Shown here: piece after piece, positions 51,951 through 61,222 of the stretch
Position numbering within the stretch: position 1 is the first letter of the stretch
Layout of the letters: every line of letters begins with the position of its first letter
Source: Eubacterium sp.
GTDB taxonomy: Bacteria; Bacillota; Clostridia; Lachnospirales; Lachnospiraceae
DNA length: 64,000 nt
Direction: 5' to 3'
Assembly: GCA_017634555.1 (NCBI GenBank)
Contig: JAGBNF010000011.1
Span: 104,153 to 168,152 of the forward strand
Translations under genes and position numbers: made by a program
Notes under the pieces: model-generated
Told to the model about the DNA's origin: nothing
Seen by the model: the letters and a program-made list of their open reading frames with translations, nothing else
Database searches by the model: none

Positions 51951-52304
51951 ATGGCTACACCAAAAGTATTTGAGAGTGAATATAGATTTTGTCTTCTTCT
52001 CTGGGAGAATGAACCGATTAAAAGTACAGAGCTGGCTAAGCTTTGCGAGGCTGAGCTTGGATGGAAGAAGGCTACAACCTACACAGTTATCAAGAGACTT
52101 ACAGAGAGAGGTGTCATCAAGAGTGATAATGCTGTGATCACTTCGCTGGTGTCGAAGGAAGAGGTACAGGCTGCTGAGGTTGAGGAGGTTGTAGAGAAAA
52201 CATTTGCGGGAAACATTCCTCAGTTTTTTGCAGCATTCAGCCGTGGCAGAAAGCTCAGTAAGAGTGAGATAGACGAAATCCAAAAGATGATAGACGAAAT
52301 GTGA
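51951..52304 (+). CDS. BlaI/MecI-family repressor
   Basis: ATG 51951 (MATPKVFESEYRFCLLLWENE) follows GAGAGG; an in-frame ATG 18 bases earlier is less likely. The roughly 117-residue protein is a winged-helix repressor with SELAKLCEAELGWKKATTYTVIKRL-like recognition elements (visible as ELAKLCEAELGWKKATTY and TVIKRLTERG). The C-terminal dimerisation helices end in EIDEIQKMIDEM. It should bind the two palindromes just upstream. The protease-like partner follows 12 bases later. Confidence 0.92.
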   Translation: MATPKVFESEYRFCLLLWENEPIKSTELAKLCEAELGWKKATTYTVIKRLTERGVIKSDNAVITSLVSKEEVQAAEVEEVVEKTFAGNIPQFFAAFSRGRKLSKSEIDEIQKMIDEM

Positions 52305-52316
52305 TGGGAGTATTAG

Positions 52317-53723
52317 ATGAAGGAAGTATTTACCGGGATTCTTAATATCAGTATATCGGCCTGCTTTCTTATAGCAGTGTGCATTTTAGTGCGGCTGTTT
52401 TTCAAGAATATGCCTAAGTTTGTGAGATGCCTGATGTGGCTTATCGTTGCAGTAAGGCTTGCTGTTCCGTTCTCTATCGAAAGCTCATTCAGTTTACTTC
52501 CGGCGAAGGAATATGTAACTATTGAAAAGACTGAATATATAGGTGAGAACGTCTGTTATACATACATGGAGACTGCAACAGTTCCCGATAATTCAGAAAC
52601 AGCGGAGATTTATTACGCGGGAGATGATGATGTTCGAGAAGCCGCACATTTCGACAAGGGGATGAATAAGGAAGCGTCTGTCGATGTTATGGGTATTCTT
52701 TCGTATGTCTGGATCGCAGGCGTTGCAGCGGTACTCATATATGCACTCATCGTATATGTTAAGCTCAGACGTATGGTTTCCGATGCGGTAATCCTTAGAG
52801 AAAACATTTACCAGTCGGAAAAGGTGGGAACTGCCTTCGTGCTCGGAATTATCAGTCCGAAGATCTATATCCCTTATCACCTCAGTCTGAACGAGCTTTT
52901 CATGGTCGTTAATCATGAAAGGGCACATATCAGAAGAAGGGACCATCTGGTAAAGCCGATGGGATTTATCCTTGTTGCGGTTTACTGGTTCAATCCGCTG
53001 GTATGGCTTGCCTATATTCTTCTCTGCAGAGACATTGAGCTTGCATGTGATGAGAAGGTAATTAAGAAAATCGGTTACGATAAGAAAAAAGAGTATTCTC
53101 AGGCGCTGCTTAATCTCAGTGTTCCGAGAAAGTATATATCTGCATGTCCGGTTGCCTTTGGCGAACTGGGTGTGGGAGAAAGAGTAAAGAACGTGATCAG
53201 GATGAAGAAGGGTGGAAGATTAATCCTCTCGGCTGCGCTTATGGTATGTGCGGTTCTGGCATTGGGATTTCTTACTTATCCAAAGAAGGATGCAGAAGAA
53301 TCGGCGATGGAGAAATCTATTATTGTAAAGCCGATAGAGCTTGAGGGGGCTTCTGAATCCGAGATTAAATCGGTTAATAATGATGATCCGAATGAAATAT
53401 ACACAGATGTTCCGGATAAGGTTTATGCCACAATTCTTTCGCCGGTGCTCGGTGAAGGTGTTATGGAAAAGAATATTGTAACAACGGTTGACAGTACATT
53501 TATTGACACAGAAGACGGAACAAAGGTTGTAAGCGTTCAGGGCGGTAAGGTTGAAGATATTAGCTCGGATGAAAATGGCGGCGTTATCACGATTATAAAT
53601 GATAAGGGCCGGACATATATCTATTCGTATCTGAATGACAGTGATATTCAGGTAAATATAGGTGAGGAGGTTAATGCAGGAGACGTTATATCAAGTGTTG
53701 GATGGAATCAGGAAAGTGAATAA
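52317..53723 (+). CDS. BlaR1/MecR1-like M56 membrane peptidase with degenerate M23-like C-terminus
   Basis: The 468-residue protein has about four membrane helices. Its cytosolic M56 zinc-protease domain contains VVNHERAHIRRRDHLVK (HExxH) and the ELACDEKVIKK segment. After the last helix (about residue 300-325) the extracellular part is not a beta-lactam-binding domain. It ends in a LytM/M23-like barrel (VVSVQGGKVEDISSDENGG, INIGEEV-type end as VNIGEEVNAGDVISSVG) in which the YAHL histidine motif is YSYL, so the barrel is probably a binding domain. On sensing a cell-wall signal it would cleave the BlaI-like repressor. Confidence 0.87.
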   Translation: MKEVFTGILNISISACFLIAVCILVRLFFKNMPKFVRCLMWLIVAVRLAVPFSIESSFSLLPAKEYVTIEKTEYIGENVCYTYMETATVPDNSETAEIYYAGDDDVREAAHFDKGMNKEASVDVMGILSYVWIAGVAAVLIYALIVYVKLRRMVSDAVILRENIYQSEKVGTAFVLGIISPKIYIPYHLSLNELFMVVNHERAHIRRRDHLVKPMGFILVAVYWFNPLVWLAYILLCRDIELACDEKVIKKIGYDKKKEYSQALLNLSVPRKYISACPVAFGELGVGERVKNVIRMKKGGRLILSAALMVCAVLALGFLTYPKKDAEESAMEKSIIVKPIELEGASESEIKSVNNDDPNEIYTDVPDKVYATILSPVLGEGVMEKNIVTTVDSTFIDTEDGTKVVSVQGGKVEDISSDENGGVITIINDKGRTYIYSYLNDSDIQVNIGEEVNAGDVISSVGWNQESE

Positions 53724-53870
53724 TTAAATTTATTTTCTAATCTGATTTTAATCTTTCTTAAAAGACCATTTAAACTTCGAATGATAAATTATACCCATCG
53801 AAAGCGAAAAAACAAAGCTTCGAAAGAAAACTTATTAAATATATAATTTATTAAAACGGAGGACAAAAAA

Positions 53871-54365
53871 ATGGAAGAATTCGAAAAGATTGAAGAACTT
53901 GTAAGAGTAACAGGAGTATCATTTGAGGAAGCAACAAACGCACTTAGAGCATGTGACGGAAATATCGTTGATGCTATGGTATATCTCGAGAAGCTTGGAA
54001 AGCTTAATGTTGGCGCTAAGCCGGCAGGAAACACAGTAGATGATAAATGCAGAAAGGCATTTGAAGATGTTAAGAAGCCGGCAGGTAAGTTCGTTGATTT
54101 CATGACAAAGAACAAGCTCAACATCAAAAAGGGTGATGACACATTTGCATCTGTTCCTGTTGGAGCAGCAGCAGTTCTCGGACTTGCAGCTCCTATCGCA
54201 ATTCCTGCAGCATTCGTTTCAATGATGTGTGGATATGAGTATTCATTCACAGGAGAGCAGTCAGGAGTTGATAAGGCTAACGAGGTTATGGGAAAGGCTG
54301 AAGAGGCAGCTGCTAAGGCAAAGGAAGCTGCAGAGAAGGCTAAGGATGAATTTGACAAGCTTTAA
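53871..54365 (+). CDS. UBA-like/DUF4342 protein
   Basis: The 164-residue protein begins with a UBA/EF-Ts-N-like three-helix motif (VRVTGVSFEEATNALRACDG, then NIVDAMVYLEK). The middle matches DUF4342-type proteins (FASVPVGAAAVLGLAAPIAIPAA), with one or two hydrophobic segments. The C-terminal 35 residues are an Ala/Lys/Glu helix (AEEAAAKAKEAAEKAKDEF). CGGAGG precedes the start. Its codon use is strongly biased to a few codons, as in highly expressed genes. The function is unknown. Confidence 0.8.
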   Translation: MEEFEKIEELVRVTGVSFEEATNALRACDGNIVDAMVYLEKLGKLNVGAKPAGNTVDDKCRKAFEDVKKPAGKFVDFMTKNKLNIKKGDDTFASVPVGAAAVLGLAAPIAIPAAFVSMMCGYEYSFTGEQSGVDKANEVMGKAEEAAAKAKEAAEKAKDEFDKL

Positions 54366-54385
54366 TTCATAAAGATACACTCTCA

Positions 54386-54427
54386 AAAAGAGCGGCAGTT
54401 CACAATAATGTGAGCTGCCGCTCTTTT
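54386..54427. terminator. Bidirectional terminator
   Basis: AAAAGAGCGGCAG and CTGCCGCTCTTTT pair, with an inner TCACA/TGTGA extension, and T runs lie on both strands. It separates the convergent UBA-like gene and trpB2. Confidence 0.92.
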
Positions 54428-54480
54428 ACTTTGTTCTAATGCATCGTAAAGGGTGCTTTTTTATTCTAGATTAATGTTGA

Positions 54481-55851
54481 TTACAGATTAACCTGTGGAA
54501 GTGTAGCGAGTGACTTCTGGAGATCTTCATCTGATGGGATGAAATCTGACATTTCATGATCGTTATACTTCTGGTAAGCAACCATATCAAAGTATCCTGT
54601 ACCTGTAAGACCGAATACGATGTTCTTCTCTTCACCTGTTTCCTTGCACTTAAGTGCTTCGTCGATAGCAACGCGGATAGCGTGGCTTGACTCAGGAGCA
54701 GGAAGGATTCCTTCAACTCTTGCAAACATTTCAGCTGCTTCGAATACGCTTGTCTGCTCAACGCTTCTTGCCTTGAGAAGTCCCTGATCGTAAAGCTCTG
54801 AAACAACGCTGCTCATTCCGTGATATCTGAGACCACCTGCATGGTTAGCTGATGGGATGAATCCACTTCCGAGTGTGTACATCTTAGCAAGAGGACAAAC
54901 CTTACCTGTATCGCAGAAGTCATATGCATACTTACCTCTTGTAAGACTTGGGCATGATGCAGGCTCTACTGCGATGATTTCGTAATCTGCCTCTCCGCGG
55001 AGCATTTCACCTGCGAATGGAGAGATAAGACCACCAAGGTTTGAACCACCGCCGGCACATCCGATGATTGTGTCAGCCTTGATTCCGTACTTATCAAGAG
55101 CTGTCTTTGTCTCAAGACCGATTACTGACTGATGAAGAAGCACCTGAGACAGAACGGAACCAAGAACATAACGGTAACCTTCCTGTGTAGTAGCTGCTTC
55201 AACAGCTTCTGATATAGCGCATCCGAGACTTCCTGTTGTTCCAGGGAACTCGGCATTGATCTTTCTACCTACTTCTGTATTCATTGATGGTGAAGGGGTA
55301 ACCTGAGCACCGTAGGTTCTCATAACCTCACGTCTGAAAGGCTTCTGCTCGTAAGAAACCTTAACCATATATACCTGACAATCAAGATCGAAATATGAAC
55401 AAGCCATTGAAAGAGCTGTACCCCACTGACCTGCACCGGTCTCTGTTGTAACACCCTTAAGGCCCTGCTTCTTAGCATAGTAAGCCTGAGCGATAGCTGA
55501 ATTCAGCTTGTGGCTTCCTGATGTATTGTTACCCTCGAACTTGTAGTAAATGTGTGCAGGAGTGCCGAGTTTTTTCTCAAGGCAGTATGCACGAACAAGT
55601 GGTGATGGGCGGTACATTTTATAGAAATTTCTGATTTCTTCCGGAATATCGAAATAAGCAGTTGTATCATCAAGCTCCTGCTTAGCAAGCTCTTCACAGA
55701 ATATCGGTGAAAGCTCTTCAAGTGTTATAGGCTTGAGGGTTCCCGGATTAAGGATCGGTGCAGGTTTTTTCTTCATGTCTGCACGAACGTTGTACCACTG
55801 CTGTGGCATCTCGGATTCTTCAAGATAGATTTTGTACGGTATTTCGTTCAT
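54481..55851 (-). CDS. trpB: Tryptophan synthase beta-like protein TrpB2
   Basis: The start at 55851 (MNEIPYKIYLEESEMP) has GGAGG upstream; an open frame continues further but only through the leader. The roughly 456-residue protein is of the longer TrpB2 type, with the PLP lysine in NNTSGSHKLNSA, ETGAGQWGTALS and the phosphate loop GCAGGGSNLGG. The opening EMPQQWYNVRADMKK-type segment is typical of TrpB2. It joins indole (or makes it available) with serine to give tryptophan and often works without TrpA. No other trp gene is near. It stands alone with its own promoter and leader hairpin. Confidence 0.93.
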   Translation of the reverse strand: MNEIPYKIYLEESEMPQQWYNVRADMKKKPAPILNPGTLKPITLEELSPIFCEELAKQELDDTTAYFDIPEEIRNFYKMYRPSPLVRAYCLEKKLGTPAHIYYKFEGNNTSGSHKLNSAIAQAYYAKKQGLKGVTTETGAGQWGTALSMACSYFDLDCQVYMVKVSYEQKPFRREVMRTYGAQVTPSPSMNTEVGRKINAEFPGTTGSLGCAISEAVEAATTQEGYRYVLGSVLSQVLLHQSVIGLETKTALDKYGIKADTIIGCAGGGSNLGGLISPFAGEMLRGEADYEIIAVEPASCPSLTRGKYAYDFCDTGKVCPLAKMYTLGSGFIPSANHAGGLRYHGMSSVVSELYDQGLLKARSVEQTSVFEAAEMFARVEGILPAPESSHAIRVAIDEALKCKETGEEKNIVFGLTGTGYFDMVAYQKYNDHEMSDFIPSDEDLQKSLATLPQVNL

Positions 55852-55877
55852 TTGTAAACCTCCGAATTTCTTTGATT

Positions 55878-55916
55878 CAAAAATAAATGCTCCGTGCCAA
55901 AACGCATCTCGGAGCA
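55878..55916 (-). terminator. Leader hairpin with T run upstream of trpB2 (candidate attenuator)
   Basis: Read on the minus strand, TGCTCCG (55916-55910) pairs with CGGAGCA (55894-55888) and is followed by TTTATTTTT. The hairpin starts about eight bases after the inferred transcript start and about 30 bases before the trpB2 ribosome binding site. A T-box core (GGTGGNACCGCG) is not seen. It may attenuate transcription. Confidence 0.65.
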
Positions 55917-55930
55917 CCACACTAAGCACA

Positions 55931-55959
55931 ATTTTACCACTTGAGGGGGGAATGAGCAA
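55931..55959 (-). promoter_or_regulatory. trpB2 promoter
   Basis: On the minus strand, TTGCTC (55959-55954), 17 bases and TAAAAT (55936-55931) make a good promoter, with start expected near 55924. The region from 55960 to 56181 is AT-rich and holds no gene I can support. It contains a small stem, GAAGCT/AGCTTC, just before the glycosyltransferase start. Confidence 0.7.
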
Positions 55960-56181
55960 TAAAAAGTAAAGCGGGGATAGTGTCGTTCACAAACAATATA
56001 TGTTGTTTACTCAGTAAAGGTTGAAGGCAATGACAGTATTTTTTATTCTGATACATGTCGGACTAAAAGAGAGAATAAAGGAAAACTAATTTGTGAACTA
56101 TATAGTTATTCTATTATCACGTTGTAGTAGGGAAAGGAGAGAATTGAAGCTGATATAAATAGCTTCATTCAAATATAGTTT

Positions 56182-57426
56182 ATGAAATTATTTATAAATA
56201 CTCTTTTGATAATTGATTTGATATTAATTATATCTACTTTTCTGTCTGCTAAATATTATATTAGATACAGAAAAAAAATAAAGAAAACACCGGAGATTGG
56301 TTCAGATAATAAGAAGTATTTTGTTTTGTTACCGGCGTTTAAAGAACAAGAACTTGTAAAAGAAACATTGGATTACTATTCCCATATAAAAGTTAATAAT
56401 TGTAAAGTGATGGTTATTACTTCAGAACAAGAGGAATATGAAAATAGAATAAATAAAAGAAATATAAAAACAACAAAGGATTGTGTTGATAAATATTTAA
56501 GTGATAATCGAAATAGCAATATTATTCATTTACATGGAAATTATACGAAGGGTACAAAATCGACGCAATTGAACTTTGCTTTAGATACAATCAAAGATTC
56601 ATTAAAAGATAACGAGTATTCAAGTTGTTATATAGGTGTTTATGATTTTGATTCAAGACCGAATTTGGATGTTATAGATGATCTAAGCAGAATAGTAAAC
56701 ACACAAAATAGTCCTGAAATAGTCCAACAGATTCCAATTAATACAAAGAATTATAATCGGCTTGTGAAACAAAAAAACTATGCAATGATAGTGCACTGTT
56801 TTCAAACTATGATAAGAAGCGTAGGGATTGAATTGGCTTCTTTATTCTTAAATATGAAAAAAATATGCGCGCCTTTATATTGTATGGGTGCGGGAATGTA
56901 CATAAGAATGGATACTTTATTGGAAAATGGTTGCTTTCCTGAACCGATAGATGATTTGGAATTGGGTTATCGATTGTATTTAAAGGGAAAGAGGTTTGGT
57001 TTATTTCCAGAATATAATTCTGTTGAGTGTCCATCTTCAGTTAGGGAGATAGTTAAACAGGATGTGGGAATATTCAAAGGTGTATGTTTGGGAGTATTTG
57101 AACTAAATACAAAAGCGACGTTTGTTAGGAAGATAATCTTGGGATTTACAATATTACATAATATTTTGTTAAGAACTGTGATTCCATGGATATATCTTGG
57201 ATATCTATTGTTTTGTTTATTCAAACTAGAAGTAGATATTACTATGATTTCTATTTTATTTTTGCCGATATTAAGAACTTTAGTAGGGGGATATGCGTTG
57301 TTTAACGCAACGCCTAATAGGATTAAATGTCAGTTCAGTGGAATAATAGGAATAATAACATATTCATATTTATGGAGAATGATTAGAACTTTTGGTCCTT
57401 TCAAATATATATTTTCTAAACAATAA
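56182..57426 (+). CDS. Membrane-bound family 2 glycosyltransferase
   Basis: The 414-residue protein has an N-terminal membrane helix, a GT2-type catalytic domain and about four C-terminal membrane helices. Visible motifs are FVLLPAFKEQELVKETLDYY at the start of the nucleotide-sugar fold, the metal-binding GVYDFDSRPN (a DxD form) and the acceptor-site PIDDLELGYRL (EDxEL-like). It should add sugar from a nucleotide donor to a lipid or polysaccharide on the cytosolic face. No clear ribosome binding site precedes the ATG. The gene is much more AT-rich than those before 55 kb, which suggests acquisition. Confidence 0.82.
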   Translation: MKLFINTLLIIDLILIISTFLSAKYYIRYRKKIKKTPEIGSDNKKYFVLLPAFKEQELVKETLDYYSHIKVNNCKVMVITSEQEEYENRINKRNIKTTKDCVDKYLSDNRNSNIIHLHGNYTKGTKSTQLNFALDTIKDSLKDNEYSSCYIGVYDFDSRPNLDVIDDLSRIVNTQNSPEIVQQIPINTKNYNRLVKQKNYAMIVHCFQTMIRSVGIELASLFLNMKKICAPLYCMGAGMYIRMDTLLENGCFPEPIDDLELGYRLYLKGKRFGLFPEYNSVECPSSVREIVKQDVGIFKGVCLGVFELNTKATFVRKIILGFTILHNILLRTVIPWIYLGYLLFCLFKLEVDITMISILFLPILRTLVGGYALFNATPNRIKCQFSGIIGIITYSYLWRMIRTFGPFKYIFSKQ

Positions 57427-57502
57427 CATGTTATGTATAAAGGCTTGATAGGGGATAATGAGAATAAGAAGATGTGTATATTGAATAGTACAATAGAGAA
57501 CG

Positions 57503-57512
57503 AAAAAAAAAA
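57503..57512 (+). other. Ten-A tract joining two frames at the start of the kinase-like gene
   Basis: A frame opened at ATG 57433 (and ATG 57472) runs through ten A and stops at 57523. The next frame over is open from 57489 and encodes KIVEKLGNSYSSDVYKV, which looks like the true beginning of the kinase lobe but has no ATG of its own. A one-base backward slip in the A run would join the start to the main frame. Confidence 0.5.
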
Positions 57513-57554
57513 TATAAGATTGTAGAAAAACTCGGTAATTCTTATAGCTCAGAT

Positions 57555-59360
57555 GTGTATAAGGTTATATCTGAAGGGAATGATTTTGTTTTGAAGTTTC
57601 CTTATGATGAGTTGACTTTTGACAGAGAAAAAATGGTTTTGGAAGCTCTGCAAAAATGTCGATTTAGAGCACCTCGAAAGGTATGTGAGTTATTGTATGA
57701 AGGAAAAAGAGGAATTGTAATGACATATGTTCAGGGATTGAACATAGAGGAGACTTTATTATCTAAAAAGATTGTTCGAGAGATAGTGAAAACAATTTAT
57801 GAGTTTGAGAGGAAATCATCAATGAATGAGAAAGTTATGTTAGATGTAAGTCTTATAAAGAATGCTTCAATATATTGCTTTGAAAGTGCCATGGGCACGG
57901 TAGCGAAATGGTTAAATAGAGATTATCAAATGATATTTGCAAGAATGCTGGAATTTCATTATACCAACGAAAATGGTGCAAACCTATGCAGTGGGTTGAG
58001 CAGCGGAATAGATTTTGATGTCTTATTTAATTCGTATGAGGAATATCATGGGATAAGAACCAGCTTGAAAAAAACAGAAGGTAATGAACTGAGAATCATA
58101 AAAAATGAAATTGATTCGAAGATGCCTGTAATGTTGTTTATTGTTCCAAGACTATGTAATTGGACAGACGAGAAAGACTACAGAATATATTTCCTAGTAA
58201 TTGGTTATGATGAGGAAGGCGTTTATGGTTATGACCTTCATAGTGATTCTAATAATATAATTTATGTCAGAAATGAGATAATTACCGAAAACTATAGGGA
58301 ACAGACAGATGTTGCGGTTTTTGAAGTGGTTACGGATCAAAAAAAGGTGGATTTTAATAATGTAAAGGATATTATCAAGCCTATTTATCATAATTTTACC
58401 ATTTTTGATGAGATGAAGTTGTTTGCACATGATTTCAAAGCATATTTTACAGATCAGGTTAAATACGAAAGAATTAATGATTTCAGACAGATGGATTTGC
58501 TTAATAGATTTGCCGATATAGTTCGTAGTAGAAAACTTTTTGCAGAAACTTGTTACTATATTTCAAAGAAAAATGATGATGAATTCGCATATTATATTGG
58601 TTATTGTTTTGATGATATAGGTGAAGGCTGGAACAAAGTTTGGCGTCTTCTTGCTAAAGCGTTCATTCTGAATAAAGGTGGAGCTATGAATTCCAGAGGA
58701 CTTTCGGTTATTGAGCAGGTTGCAAACGGAATAATAGAAGTTGCTGATTATGAAAAAGAAGTTATAGATAATGTTTTTGGAGAATGTCGGATTGAGAATA
58801 AGATAATAAAATCATCCGGAAAAATGGATGAGGATAATTATCAGGCTGTAATTGATGTAGATCTGAGAGATGTATATAACAATAAGGCATTTAAGGATAA
58901 CAGTGATATCAGTCCGAATTTTACCGAACAGGGAGAGTACTTTCTGTATGAAAATATCGTAGATAACAGGAATATTCCATTCGGGAATATTGATTTTCAT
59001 ATTAATGAAAAGATGGACAATTTTATATGTGCAAATCAGAAGGTCAAGATCCCGAAAGATTCATATCAGAAGATTTATATTATGGGATGTGCTGAATGGG
59101 GAAGCGGCAGCGGATTGATCAAGGTATGTGACTCTGAGAAGAAAGATGAGATGCTTCTATTGGAGTTTCAGGATTGGTTTTTCTGCAAGATGAAAAACTC
59201 ATCAACTTGGAGAGGAAAAGCAAATGATTGTGAGAATCAAACGGTTGATAGAGGCCTTTTCTGCCTTGATTTTGAGGTGGACAGTTCAAAAGAAATTTCA
59301 GAACTTATATTCCCGGATATTCCGAATGTACATATATTCGGAATAAAACTTATAAAGTAA
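57555..59360 (+). CDS. Chimeric protein: kinase N-lobe-like, BtrH/C39-like middle, carbohydrate-binding-like end
   Basis: GTG 57555 is the first usable start in this frame, but the kinase-like sequence begins earlier (see the A tract). Residues 1 to about 85 resemble a protein-kinase N-lobe (DFVLKFPYDELTFDREKMVLEAL with a candidate ATP lysine, then RGIVMTYVQGLNIEE as hinge). There is no C-lobe: no HRD or DFG is seen. From about 95 to 265 the pattern NASIYCFESAMGTVAKWLN, then a long acyl-handling-like region and YRIYFLVIGYDEEGVYGYDLHS, resembles the C39-peptidase/BtrH-like fold. The last 180 residues look like a beta-sandwich with NIPFGNIDFHI and IYIMGCAEWGSGSG. It is coupled with three ABC exporters. 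Function unknown. Confidence 0.55.
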   Translation: MYKVISEGNDFVLKFPYDELTFDREKMVLEALQKCRFRAPRKVCELLYEGKRGIVMTYVQGLNIEETLLSKKIVREIVKTIYEFERKSSMNEKVMLDVSLIKNASIYCFESAMGTVAKWLNRDYQMIFARMLEFHYTNENGANLCSGLSSGIDFDVLFNSYEEYHGIRTSLKKTEGNELRIIKNEIDSKMPVMLFIVPRLCNWTDEKDYRIYFLVIGYDEEGVYGYDLHSDSNNIIYVRNEIITENYREQTDVAVFEVVTDQKKVDFNNVKDIIKPIYHNFTIFDEMKLFAHDFKAYFTDQVKYERINDFRQMDLLNRFADIVRSRKLFAETCYYISKKNDDEFAYYIGYCFDDIGEGWNKVWRLLAKAFILNKGGAMNSRGLSVIEQVANGIIEVADYEKEVIDNVFGECRIENKIIKSSGKMDEDNYQAVIDVDLRDVYNNKAFKDNSDISPNFTEQGEYFLYENIVDNRNIPFGNIDFHINEKMDNFICANQKVKIPKDSYQKIYIMGCAEWGSGSGLIKVCDSEKKDEMLLLEFQDWFFCKMKNSSTWRGKANDCENQTVDRGLFCLDFEVDSSKEISELIFPDIPNVHIFGIKLIK

Positions 59361-59395
59361 TATCTAATAAAAATATATAAAAGAGAGTTATATAA

Positions 59396-61222
59396 ATGAG
59401 TACAAAAACAAGTACATTTAAACAGTGGAAATATGCACTTAAAAAGATATGGGAAGCAGATAAACTGCTTCTCATATTTACATTATTTAAGAATGCAGTG
59501 GAACAGGCATTCAATGTGTTCTTTTTTGTTTATCTTACAAAGTATTTATTTAATTGTATAGATAATGGAATTGAGTACAATAAAATATTTTGGTTTTTAG
59601 TAATGGCCTGTTCGTTTCATGTAGTTGTTCTTTTTGTGTGTGGTTGGTATGAAGCATACAGAAAGGTGAAAACTCCTGAAATCTATAGGAGTATATTCCA
59701 TAGAGTTATGGAATTATCGAATCATTTGGAGTTAAAGGACTATGAGTCTCCGGATTTTTACGATCGTTATGCTAGGGCTCTTGATAAATGTGTTGATGAT
59801 TCGATGAATATTGCAATAAAGACCGGAGTATTTATAGGAAACGTTATTTCAACGATTCTTTCGTTGGTGATTATTGTTACAGTAGATCCTGTTCTGATTG
59901 TATTTATGATCATACCTATGTTTATCAGTCTCTATTTTGGAACCAAGAACAGCAAGTGTAATTATGATCGAGAGAAAGCTATTACTCGAGATAAGAGAAC
60001 AGCGGATTATGTTAAAAGAGTTTATTATGAGAAAAAGTATGCTGCTGAGGTAAGACTTTATGATATTAATTCGCTAATGCTTGAGAAGCAGGAAAATGCG
60101 ATTGAAAAAATGGAGGAAGTGTCACTTCGTTACAGAATGAAGTCGGCATTTTATGCATTTGTAATGAAGGGCAGTTATTCAGTTTTGGCCGGAATAGTTG
60201 CATATTTCTATGTTGCGGTAAAGGTAAGATACGGTAATGTATCCGACGTTTCAAGTTATATTGCAATGATAACAGCAATGGCATTCTCAATTAATCAGTT
60301 AAAGGCTGCTGTTGAAAACAGAATCTTTATAGCCAATGAGTCGATACTGTTTAAGAATCTCGAAGAGTTTCTGGAGAAGGATGTCAAAGAGGAAGAGAAT
60401 AAACCTGATATAGGTGAGATTGAGAAGGTCGAGCTGTGCAACGTATCATTCACTTATCCGGGAGCCCAAAAGCCAACTATAAAGGATGTTAGCCTTACCT
60501 GGAAAAAGGGAGAAAAGATTGCGATAGTAGGTTTTAACGGAGCAGGAAAGACCACAATCATAAAGCTCATAATGGGATTATACCCAGTTACATCCGGAAG
60601 TATTCTGATAAATGATAAAAACATAAATGATATCAATCTTGAGGCATACAGAAAAAGGTTTGGTACGGTTTTTCAGGATCTGCAGGTTTTTGCAATTCCA
60701 CTGGTTGAAAATGTATTGATGAGAAGACCGGAGAGTAAGGCGGATTATGAACTCGCTGAAAAAGCACTTATAAATGCACAATTTGATATACATCATGGAG
60801 GACTTGTAAAGGGGCTGGACACCATGATCAGCAGGGAATTTGATAAAACAGGATTTGTTCCGTCAGGAGGACAGGCACAGAAGATTGCAATCGCAAGAGT
60901 ATTTGCTCATGAGCCTGATATGGCCATACTTGATGAACCGTCATCGGCACTTGATCCTTTGGCAGAATACAATATGTATAACAATATGATGAAGCTGTCA
61001 AAGGGAAGAGGCGTTATCTTTATATCACATAGATTATCATCAGCAAGAATGGCAGATAAGATTTACATGATGAAAGATGGGACAATAGTTGAACAGGGAA
61101 ATCATGATGATATGATGGCTGTTCATGGAGACTATTATGATATGTTTATGCTTCAAGCAGAAAACTATCAGGAGAGTCTTCCTGAGGAAATACTAAAAGG
61201 AGAAGCGGCATTTTATGGATAA
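59396..61222 (+). CDS. ABC exporter, fused membrane and ATPase domains (first of three)
   Basis: The 608-residue protein has about six membrane helices in the first 330 residues. KDYESPDFYDRY in the first cytosolic loop is typical of peptide and lantibiotic-type exporters. The ATPase domain has Walker A GFNGAGKTT, signature PSGGQAQK, Walker B MAILDEPSSALD and the switch histidine in ISHRLSS. The signature has Pro instead of Leu before SGGQ. No C39 peptidase domain is present. Its end overlaps the next exporter gene by eight bases. Confidence 0.93.
   Translation: MSTKTSTFKQWKYALKKIWEADKLLLIFTLFKNAVEQAFNVFFFVYLTKYLFNCIDNGIEYNKIFWFLVMACSFHVVVLFVCGWYEAYRKVKTPEIYRSIFHRVMELSNHLELKDYESPDFYDRYARALDKCVDDSMNIAIKTGVFIGNVISTILSLVIIVTVDPVLIVFMIIPMFISLYFGTKNSKCNYDREKAITRDKRTADYVKRVYYEKKYAAEVRLYDINSLMLEKQENAIEKMEEVSLRYRMKSAFYAFVMKGSYSVLAGIVAYFYVAVKVRYGNVSDVSSYIAMITAMAFSINQLKAAVENRIFIANESILFKNLEEFLEKDVKEEENKPDIGEIEKVELCNVSFTYPGAQKPTIKDVSLTWKKGEKIAIVGFNGAGKTTIIKLIMGLYPVTSGSILINDKNINDINLEAYRKRFGTVFQDLQVFAIPLVENVLMRRPESKADYELAEKALINAQFDIHHGGLVKGLDTMISREFDKTGFVPSGGQAQKIAIARVFAHEPDMAILDEPSSALDPLAEYNMYNNMMKLSKGRGVIFISHRLSSARMADKIYMMKDGTIVEQGNHDDMMAVHGDYYDMFMLQAENYQESLPEEILKGEAAFYG

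Noticed and set aside
55852-55959. Tryptophan T-box upstream of trpB2
   Set aside because: No T-box bulge sequence (GGTGGNACCGCG) is found and the leader is too short.
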